Assembly: GCF_001857945.1 (NCBI RefSeq)
Contig: NZ_CP017770.1
Span: 3,534,001 to 3,598,000, forward strand
Reading direction: 5' to 3'
From: Paenibacillus crassostreae
GTDB lineage: Bacteria; Bacillota; Bacilli; Paenibacillales; Paenibacillaceae
Length of the DNA stretch: 64,000 nt
The notes under the pieces were generated by a model, which was not told the origin of the DNA, did no database searches, and was given only the letters and a program-made list of their open reading frames with translations. Below, piece after piece: positions 54,515 to 61,409 of this stretch. Position numbers and translations under genes: made by a program. Numbering within the stretch: the first letter of the stretch is position 1; every line of letters begins with the position of its first letter.

Positions 54515-54939
54515 TTGGTGGTAGTCCCTAAAGGTGCAAACCCCGGGGTTCGCCCGCGCGGAACCGGACGAGCATGGCGTTGAATCCTTCCGCTAAGGTC
54601 GTCCTCGCCGAATATGCTTCGTAAGCAGTAAAATCGAGGATTCAACATTCCCCTTCTTGGCTCCACCAATACCTAACAAAAACCGCAGAGAAGCCGTTTT
54701 ATTGTTTGACTACATTTAATGATTAACGGATGCCGCAGCATAAGGCACTACGAGCAACTGTAGGTCGCTTACCTTTGTGTCTACTTTCTTGACAGATGTC
54801 CAAAAACAGTTCGAGCTTCGGACAAGCAATACCACGCCAGGGGCATCCCGTTATTTATTTCCACAGATTATTTAGGTAAGGAAAACATTTACATTTTTAA
54901 TGATGTAAAGCATACTTAACGTAAAGCTTACTTTACATT

Positions 54940-55173
54940 ATGATTACCGCGTTTGGAGGGGATCGCATTAAAAATCATATCCGGGAATTGCGGAACGAGA
55001 ATGGCATGACGCAAGAGCAACTGGGGGAGATCATCGGAGTCTCTCGGCAATCGGTCATAGCGATCGAAACGATGAAATACAATCCGTCGCTGGAGCTCGC
55101 TTTCAAAATCGCAAAAGCGTTCCACATGCAAATCGAGCATGTATTCGTATTTGAAGAAAAGGAGGAGAAGTAG
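54940..55173 (+). CDS. XRE family small HTH regulator
   Basis: 77 residues from ATG 54940. The HTH is IRELRNENGMTQEQLGEIIG, SRQSVIAIETMKYNPSLELA, followed by HVFVFEEKEEK, as in small YozG-like regulators. GGAGGGG lies downstream of that ATG, six bases before ATT 54967, which would give the usual short start KNHIRELR; a rare ATT start is therefore possible. Upstream GTAAAGC...GCTTACTTTAC repeats (about 54906-54937) may be its operator. It is co-transcribed with the next membrane protein. Confidence 0.85.
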   Translation: MITAFGGDRIKNHIRELRNENGMTQEQLGEIIGVSRQSVIAIETMKYNPSLELAFKIAKAFHMQIEHVFVFEEKEEK

Positions 55174-55668
55174 ATGGTATACGTAGGAATATATGGAGGT
55201 CTGCTGTTCGGGATTGTAGGTTGGTACTTCGGCAGGCGAGCCGTGGCCAAAAATAACGGTCTGGATGAGGTGCTCGCCTATATTGCAGCCAAGTCTCGCT
55301 CGATCTCATGGTACTTCACGATTGCGGCGATCTGTGTGTTGTTCTCACTGGAAGTATTCGGCCTGTCTATCGGCACAATTCCGTCGCTGGCGATTCTGCT
55401 GTTCGTTCATCTGGGCAGTTGGGGGCTGACTTCCCTCATCCTACATTCTCGTATGACAAACGATCCCGACGAGACCGGCAAAGGCAAGCTTCAGCTCGTG
55501 CAGGGTATTGCAATCGGCGTATCGATTCTGATCCTGTTTGCCATCATCTATATTTTATCAGGTGACTGGCGCTTCCTGCTTGCCGCTATCCCACCCGTTC
55601 TGCTGAACGTGATCATTATGATATCCGTTCGGAGGAAGCATGCGGGAAGCGGGAAGAAGACGGGATGA
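55174..55668 (+). CDS. membrane protein partner of the XRE regulator
   Basis: 164 residues with four predicted transmembrane helices (about 4-20, 44-62, 68-88, 106-128 and perhaps 133-150). AGGAGGAG precedes the ATG, which immediately follows the regulator stop. Small XRE plus multi-pass membrane protein pairs are frequent in Firmicutes; role unknown. Confidence 0.75.
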   Translation: MVYVGIYGGLLFGIVGWYFGRRAVAKNNGLDEVLAYIAAKSRSISWYFTIAAICVLFSLEVFGLSIGTIPSLAILLFVHLGSWGLTSLILHSRMTNDPDETGKGKLQLVQGIAIGVSILILFAIIYILSGDWRFLLAAIPPVLLNVIIMISVRRKHAGSGKKTG

Positions 55669-55762
55669 TTAACTGCATCTACTCTTTCCGATCGAACCTT
55701 GTGACGAGGCCAATTAAATAGTCATTCTCAATGTATACTTATGGCTGTGTAAATGACCATCC

Positions 55763-55812
55763 GTAGGAGAGCGCATCGCTGGCAGTGGTGAGGTCAGGGG
55801 TTCGATCCCCTT
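55763..55812 (+). pseudogene. tRNA-Ala remnant (anticodon GGC)
   Basis: D-loop end GAGC, anticodon arm CATCG-CTGGCAG-TGGTG with anticodon GGC, variable AGGTC and T-arm AGGGG-TTCGATC-CCCTT follow with exact tRNA spacing. Both acceptor strands are lost. The rest of 55669-56043 has no supported gene. Confidence 0.55.
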
Positions 55813-56043
55813 ACATTTTGTCAATAATGAGCATTCCACTCATATGGAGGCGGTTGCGTGAATGGAGTTGGAGTTGGTCTAGAAATAGATGAGAGCGAAT
55901 CCTAAATAAAAGTACATAGGTTATTGCTGATGTATATTGGCTTTTACCTGTGTAATTGTTATGTAAATGATTTACAACAGCTTAACGGATTGGTATATTA
56001 AACGTTAATTCAAAAAAATAATAAGTTGAATAGAGGGTTGAAA

Positions 56044-56553
56044 ATGAATATAAAATACCCAATTGGAAAATTAGAAGTTCCTGAAAAAGTAACATTTGAA
56101 AATGTTCAAGAATGGTTAAAGCAAATTGAAACTTATACGATTCGATTGAGAGAAACAGTAGATTTAATAAGTGATGAAGAATTGAGCAAAACTTATCGTG
56201 AAGGTGCTTGGACAGTTCGTCAGCTTGTGCATCACATTGCAGATTCTCAGTTGAACATGTATCAACGTTTGAAATTAGCTTTAACAGATGACAACCCAAC
56301 AGTACCTGCTTTTGATGAAGAGAAGTGGGCGATTCAACCGGATACCGAGCTTCCTGTAGAAAGTTCAATTAAAATGTTAGAAGGTATAAATGAGCGCATC
56401 GTATCTTTAGGTCAAAGTTTAACTGAAGAGCAATTAGATCGAGCATTTACTCACCAAATAAATGGTAAAATCACAGTGGCAACAAAAATTGCAAAATTAG
56501 TTTGGCATGAAGAGCATCACTTAGCCCATATTAAAATTGCATTATCACAATAA
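56044..56553 (+). CDS. DinB-fold YfiT-like metal-dependent protein (bacillithiol transferase type)
   Basis: 169 residues; ATG 56044 follows GAGGG (TTG 56026 is upstream of it). The four-helix DinB fold has metal-ligand His in LVHHIADSQ (about 66-67) and [10 protein letters not shown] near the C-terminus. RYPIGK-like start and [20 protein letters not shown] match YfiT/BstA, which attach bacillithiol to electrophiles. Could detoxify drugs. Adjacent to a Dus gene. Confidence 0.85.
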   Translation: MNIKYPIGKLEVPEKVTFENVQEWLKQIETYTIRLRETVDLISDEELSKTYREGAWTVRQLVHHIADSQLNMYQRLKLALTDDNPTVPAFDEEKWAIQPDTELPVESSIKMLEGINERIVSLGQSLTEEQLDRAFTHQINGKITVATKIAKLVWHEEHHLAHIKIALSQ

Positions 56554-56620
56554 TTTATTTTATTTAAAATGCACAACTAGAGCTGAAGCTGTATCCATAA
56601 TGAGAGGATTTGAGTTTGAA

Positions 56621-57607
56621 ATGATAAATAATTTTTGGCGTGATTTGCCACGACCATTTTTTGTGCTTGCACCAATGGAAGATGTGACGAACGTTGTTTT
56701 TCGCCAGGTAGTGAGTAAAGCGGGTAGACCGGATGTGTTTTTTACAGAGTTTGCAAATACGGAGAGCTATTGTCACCCAGTGGGAAACCTTAGTGTACGT
56801 AGTCGTTTACTATTTACCGAGGATGAACAACCAATGGTTGCACATATATGGGGTGATAAGCCTGAGTATTTTCAGGAAATGAGTATGGACATAGCGAAAT
56901 TAGGTTTTAAAGGTATAGATATCAATATGGGTTGTCCAGTGCACAATGTGGCATCCAATGGGAAGGGAAGTGGCTTGATTCTCCGTCCAGAGATTGCTGC
57001 AGAAATCATACAAGCGGCAAAAGCAGGAGGACTGCCTGTAAGTGTGAAGACGAGGCTTGGTTACAAGGAGGTAGAGGAATGGCAGGACTGGTTAACTCAT
57101 ATATTGAAACAAGATATTGCTAATCTTTCAATTCATCTGCGTACAAGAGAGGAAATGAGCCAAGTAGACGCGCATTGGGAACTGATTCCTGAAATCAAGA
57201 AACTTCGAGATCGTGTGGCACCAGATACACTATTGACGATTAATGGAGATATTCCTGACCGTGAAACTGGCTTGAAGCTCGCTGATCAGTATGGTGTTGA
57301 TGGGATAATGATTGGGCGTGGTATTTTTAAAAATCCATTTGCCTTTGAAAAAGAGCCGAAGGATCATAGCAGTATCGAATACCTTGATCTGTTAAGATTG
57401 CAACTTGATCTCCATGATAAGTATTCCCAAGAATTAGAGACACGTCCATTCAAAGCTCTGCATCGCTTTTTTAAGATTTATGTAAAAGGGTTTCGAGGGG
57501 CAAGTGAACTAAGAAATCAATTGATGAGCACAGTGTCTACAGATGAAGTACGTACGCTACTTGACTCATTTGCAAATAATATTGATGGAACGGATATAGT
57601 TAAATGA
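56621..57607 (+). CDS. tRNA-dihydrouridine synthase family protein
   Basis: 328 residues from ATG 56621, the start that aligns with Dus enzymes ([18 protein letters not shown]). FMN barrel motifs are [47 protein letters not shown] and [13 protein letters not shown]. The Cys of NMGCP is the catalytic acid. It reduces uridines in tRNA D-loops. Since a housekeeping dus is normally elsewhere, this copy in an integration hotspot is probably an additional one. Confidence 0.85.
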   Translation: MINNFWRDLPRPFFVLAPMEDVTNVVFRQVVSKAGRPDVFFTEFANTESYCHPVGNLSVRSRLLFTEDEQPMVAHIWGDKPEYFQEMSMDIAKLGFKGIDINMGCPVHNVASNGKGSGLILRPEIAAEIIQAAKAGGLPVSVKTRLGYKEVEEWQDWLTHILKQDIANLSIHLRTREEMSQVDAHWELIPEIKKLRDRVAPDTLLTINGDIPDRETGLKLADQYGVDGIMIGRGIFKNPFAFEKEPKDHSSIEYLDLLRLQLDLHDKYSQELETRPFKALHRFFKIYVKGFRGASELRNQLMSTVSTDEVRTLLDSFANNIDGTDIVK

Positions 57608-57636
57608 TGTAGCTCTTAATAAGTGACCACTAGACG

Positions 57637-57687
57637 ACACATGTGGAGTGCACAGTGTTACTTAAATGGAAAGGGGCTTCCGATTAA
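57637..57687 (+). repeat. rlmCD 3'-end remnant D (attachment scar)
   Basis: Reads THVECTVLLKWKGASD and stop. Its end overlaps the stop of a recombinase remnant on the other strand, as expected at an attachment site. Confidence 0.75.
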
Positions 57688-58040
57688 GGCCCCTGTAATA
57701 ATACACTCATTCCCTGAGGGTGGGTGATGTAGTGAATCTTGATAGAGCCATCTTGATGGACTTCTATCTTTTTAATTACTTGATGGAGCAATTGTTTTAT
57801 AACTTGCTCATCATCAATGTCAAGCTGTGCAAACAACGCAATTTTCTTCTGAAAGGCACGGAATTACTCTTCCGTGTCTTTTTGTGTTTCGAGAACGGAT
57901 TCCAATTCCGCTTTACGTTTGGCTAGGACACTTCTTCACGGTGTTGGCATAGTGTTCCGGTATAGGTGACGTTGGTCGAAATACACTTAATGCTTGATTG
58001 TTGCCAAACCGTTCCTTGATTACCTCGCTACGTAACTTCA
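57684..58040 (-). pseudogene. decayed large serine recombinase, C-terminal remnant (minus strand)
   Basis: On the minus strand: RKAELESVLETQKDTEE, a stop, then AFQKKIALFAQLDIDDEQVI, KQLLHQVIKKIEVHQDG, SIKIHYITHP. This is the coiled coil and final beta domain of a large serine recombinase, interrupted by a stop and frameshifts. It ends inside rlmCD tail D. Confidence 0.75.
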
Positions 58041-58067
58041 TCTCAATAACACAACAGGGCAGTAATA

Positions 58068-58217
58068 ATGGAAGATATGAAGGCGTACCTAGGTCACTTG
58101 TACTCCGCCGATGAAGTAGCCAAACTTCTGAGCATTGATATGAACACCTGCTATAAGTGGCTAAGCGAAGGACGAATTAATGGAATGAAGTTAGCAGGGT
58201 CGTTTTGGAGGATATGA
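58068..58217 (+). pseudogene. excisionase-like HTH (MerR/HTH_17) fragment
   Basis: A 49-residue frame with YSADEVAKLLSIDMNTCYKW, LSEGRINGMKLAGSFWRI, the classic excisionase/HTH_17 domain. It ends early and lacks the usual C-terminal part; there is no good ribosome-binding site. Relic of the element that carried the decayed recombinase nearby. From 58218 to 58510 only a weak hairpin GACCCT/AGGGTC (58469-58488) is seen. Confidence 0.6.
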
Positions 58218-58510
58218 GAAGCCGATTAAAGGGCATTCGTAGAGCAATCTATCATTGAGGGGAGACGTTAATCATGGAGAAGTATTATACAGTTGCTACT
58301 ATCGCTCTAGCAAGAAGAAACGCAAGTGACAGAGACAGTCTGAGAGTCGTTTAAGGGTCTGTATGAGGACAGATATGAGCAAGAGCAACCCACAAGGCGG
58401 ATTCTGAAAGGAACGATGAGGTTAATACATAAGTAGACAATCTCAGGAAAGAATAAAAAGACCCTATAAGGCTAGGGTCATGTAGGAATTTGGCTTCAAT
58501 AAACTTAACA

Positions 58511-59272
58511 CTAAAACGTGTAGGATTCCCCGTCATTTGGAATCAAAACATTAGAGGAGATTCCTTTTTCGTAAGTAAAAATATTTAATTCTTCCCTTGA
58601 TAATGTCCAATGATTAACTGCTTCCATATGGACAGATATAATTTTCGCCTCAGGGGCTGCTTTATAAACATGGTAGATATCCTCTTTCCCCATTACTAGA
58701 GATCCGCCTTGAAGGAATTGATTATCTCCTCCATTTACAACAATGATTTCCGGTTTGTGTGTTTCGATTGCTTCCCCAACAGCTTCATACCAAACCGTAT
58801 CTCCAGCAATATACAATGTTTTCTCACTTGGGTGCTTAAAGACAACACCGCACACATGTCCAGCAAGTTGTAATATTTCTCCTCTGCCGTGTTCGCCTTT
58901 AGTTTTAACTAATCGAATATCTCCAAAGGCTATATTTTCTTGTAGTACTTCTACATTTTGAAAACCAGCATTTCTGATTTCTTTTGCGTCCCCTTCGTTT
59001 TGTACAAACAATTTAATATCCTTTGGCAACAACTCTTTAGCCGCATCGTCCCAATGGTCTAAATGTAGATGAGTGACAATCACTGCATCTAAGTTGCTGA
59101 TAATATTGTCAACCGAGGTTGGCAAGCCAACCAAAGGATTGTTTTGATCTTGTCGTAACGAATTAGGGAAAGGTGGGTAAGTACCTTTTTCCCCCAAAAA
59201 AGGGTCGATTAAAAACTTCTTCCCTGCATATTGGACAACAAGTGTCGCATTTCGAATCAGTTGTATTTTCAT
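58511..59272 (-). CDS. metallo-beta-lactamase fold hydrolase (UlaG/YtkL-like)
   Basis: 253 residues; the start ATG 59272 follows AAGGAG (a longer frame to 59314 has none). The zinc motif THLHLDHWD gives His68, His70, Asp72 and His73; further ligands lie in GEHGRGE, AGDTVWY and VHMEAVNHW. UlaG-like enzymes hydrolyse lactones or phosphodiesters; substrate unknown. Divergent from the Lrp-type regulator, which probably controls it. Confidence 0.87.
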   Translation of the reverse strand: MKIQLIRNATLVVQYAGKKFLIDPFLGEKGTYPPFPNSLRQDQNNPLVGLPTSVDNIISNLDAVIVTHLHLDHWDDAAKELLPKDIKLFVQNEGDAKEIRNAGFQNVEVLQENIAFGDIRLVKTKGEHGRGEILQLAGHVCGVVFKHPSEKTLYIAGDTVWYEAVGEAIETHKPEIIVVNGGDNQFLQGGSLVMGKEDIYHVYKAAPEAKIISVHMEAVNHWTLSREELNIFTYEKGISSNVLIPNDGESYTF

Positions 59273-59460
59273 GTGTAATGGACTCCTTTTTTGATTTGGG
59301 TATAGTTTGCTCAACGGTCAATTAACAAATACATGTTCCCTTTCTCAACTTTGGGATAAGGATTACTGTATAATAAAATGATAAATGACATCTTGAATTT
59401 ATTCGATGCTTCGATGAAACATTTCTTCATTAAATCATTTCACGGTGAAAGGATTATTAT

Positions 59461-59910
59461 ATGCAACTTGATCAAACTGATTATCAGATACTTCGGTTAC
59501 TAACCGAAAATTCAAGGATTCAATGGAAAGACTTAGGGGAACAAATTTATATGACTGGACAAGCAGTAGGTAATCGTATCAAAAAACTTGAGGAGAGCGG
59601 TGTAATTACATCCTATTCCCTAATAATCGATGAAATGAAATTAGGGCTTTCTTATACAGCATTTGTTATTATTCATATGAAAACAGCAAATCACGATTCG
59701 TTTATTCTTTTTATAATTGATCAAAATGAGGTAGTTGAAGCACATCGAATTTCGGGTGAAGGCTGTTACCATTTAACGATAAAAGTTTCATCCCAAGATC
59801 AACTGAACCTTTTTCTTGATAAACTTCTCAATTATGGGAACTACAGTTTGAATCTATCCATACAAAAAATCAAACAAAGCAGTACGTTGACCGCCGCACC
59901 AAAAGAGTAG
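59461..59910 (+). CDS. Lrp/AsnC family transcriptional regulator
   Basis: 149 residues. Winged HTH (LDQTDYQILRLLTENSRIQW, MTGQAVGNRIKKLEESGVI) and the RAM ligand-binding domain (LSYTAFVIIHMKT, AHRISGEGCYHLTIKV). AAAGGA precedes the ATG. It is divergent from the metallo-beta-lactamase-fold gene with 188 bases between, the classical position of a local regulator. Confidence 0.9.
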   Translation: MQLDQTDYQILRLLTENSRIQWKDLGEQIYMTGQAVGNRIKKLEESGVITSYSLIIDEMKLGLSYTAFVIIHMKTANHDSFILFIIDQNEVVEAHRISGEGCYHLTIKVSSQDQLNLFLDKLLNYGNYSLNLSIQKIKQSSTLTAAPKE

Positions 59911-59992
59911 CAAACGCTTAGTTATTACTACAAACAATAGAGTAAACACTATTCCTTCGAACATATACACGTTTGTTGTCACTGTCTACTCG

Positions 59993-60034
59993 ATACATGT
60001 AGAGTGTCTAATATTGACGGTTCGCAATGTCTAG
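59993..60034 (+). repeat. rlmCD 3'-end remnant E (attachment scar)
   Basis: Reads IHVECLILTVRNV and stop. It shares bases with remnant B also after the stop. As the most distal tail, it may be the original 3' end of the host rlmCD before the first insertion. Confidence 0.7.
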
Positions 60035-60113
60035 ACGGAAGATGTGACAGTATTGCTCAGGCAAAGTAGTGAAACGTATTACAAACAGTGATAATGTAAA
60101 TAACGTGATGTGT

Positions 60114-60140
60114 AAGGGGGGGCGACTCCCCTTGGCTCCA
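60114..60140 (+). pseudogene. tRNA 3'-end-like remnant
   Basis: AGGGG-GGCGACT-CCCCT followed by TGGCTCCA resembles the T-arm and acceptor end of the tRNA-Ala-like gene at 54396-54471, with two changes in the loop. Confidence 0.4.
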
Positions 60141-60236
60141 TCCGTAATAGCAGTAAGTGTGCCCTTAAAGGGTATGCCCACTGCTTTTTTGTATAATGAA
60201 TTCCAATGAATATAGATAGAAATCAACTAGAAAAAA

Positions 60237-60290
60237 CAAAAGGGGTGCCCCTAGCCATTTTCATGACTTATGGGACAGCCCCTTTTTTGC
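60237..60290. terminator. terminator of the ArsR-type gene
   Basis: AAAAGGGG...CCC pairs with GGG...CCCCTTTT, with T-runs on both ends, just beyond the minus-strand regulator stop at 60323. Confidence 0.7.
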
Positions 60291-60322
60291 AGGTTAATCA
60301 ATGGTTCAGTTAATCAAAGGGC

Positions 60323-61264
60323 TTATGGACGTTCATGTTCAGAACGGCGAATAAAGGAGAGCACGATATCCTGGGCATGGTCTCCGAAATTGCTGCCGAA
60401 AAGATTGAGACCGCGCCTGTTAACCGCATCCTCTTGTACTTCGAAACGGAGACGAATTGGTTTATTAAAAGCCAGATTGAGCATGTCGACAGTTGTTGGA
60501 GAAGAGGGAACATGGTTAATCTGACTGCCTTTACTTGAAATGCTCCATTCGGTCAGCATACCGTATTCCGTGCCACTCTTCCATCGTTCTGGTGTTAGTT
60601 TGCCTTTACGATCACCGAAATCGGATGGACAAGTATAAATGCCGACGAGCTGGTCATTGATGGTTAGGGTAATATCAGTTGCCCAATCCTCACGGAACGA
60701 GGGCGCTTCTGAACATAGTTCTGCCGATATACGAATCTCATCCAGTATGACGCCTGGTGGTAGAGGATTGGCAAAATAGTATTCGACATAACCGGATTCT
60801 GCGAACCATAGTAGGGATGCATCGATTCGATCCGGCATATAGAATACTCGTGGATCATCCTGGGATCCGATAACACTCCCGTCTTTTCCTGCCATGCCGC
60901 AGGACGGTTGTACAGAACAGTTGGAGAACATGCCGATGGGCATATGTATCTCTTCTGTTGGATGTAGTCCTTCTCCTGGTTTCGAAGGAAGGTCAAGTTG
61001 GATAGCACGGCAAGTGACCGAGCATATTTTCTCACGGTTCGCACCCTGTGTGGAGACGATCAGATTTACCTGCTCCAGTGTTTGTACGTTGATAGAAATA
61101 GTAGGTTGGGCTACACCAAGGACCTCGGCTAACTGACTGACACTCATCGACCTGTCACCAAGTGCTTCAAGTATACGAACACGAACATCTCCGGATAGCG
61201 CCTTAGCTACATCCAAGATACGCGATGCTGGATAACGAATAATTTCTTGTATTATTTCGCTCAT
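60323..61264 (-). CDS. ArsR-type HTH regulator with a large C-terminal domain
   Basis: 313 residues; ATG 61264 follows AAAAGGA (the frame opens at 61309). The winged HTH is AKALSGDVRVRILEALGD, MSVSQLAEVLGVAQPTISIN. The C-terminal 200 residues (EIHMPIGMFSNC, SLLWFAESGYVEYYFANPL, NDQLVGIYTCPSDFGDRKG) look like a beta-sandwich carbohydrate-binding-like domain common in Paenibacillus regulators next to glycosidases. It is divergent from the GH2 gene and probably controls it in response to a sugar. Confidence 0.85.
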   Translation of the reverse strand: MSEIIQEIIRYPASRILDVAKALSGDVRVRILEALGDRSMSVSQLAEVLGVAQPTISINVQTLEQVNLIVSTQGANREKICSVTCRAIQLDLPSKPGEGLHPTEEIHMPIGMFSNCSVQPSCGMAGKDGSVIGSQDDPRVFYMPDRIDASLLWFAESGYVEYYFANPLPPGVILDEIRISAELCSEAPSFREDWATDITLTINDQLVGIYTCPSDFGDRKGKLTPERWKSGTEYGMLTEWSISSKGSQINHVPSSPTTVDMLNLAFNKPIRLRFEVQEDAVNRRGLNLFGSNFGDHAQDIVLSFIRRSEHERP

Positions 61265-61409
61265 AAATTGTTTTCCTTTTCGTAATGATGGAATGAGATT
61301 ATTGTACAATGAAGATTGGGTATTGTAAAACTATAATAAACATTGCGAAAAACATATACTGGTGCTAAAATGGGCTCAACTTCACATTTTGAAAGGTTGT
61401 GTTCATGTA

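Noticed and set aside
55826..55860. Possible sixth rlmCD tail
   Set aside because: ACTCATATGGAGG resembles the core, but the following codons do not continue the HVEC pattern.
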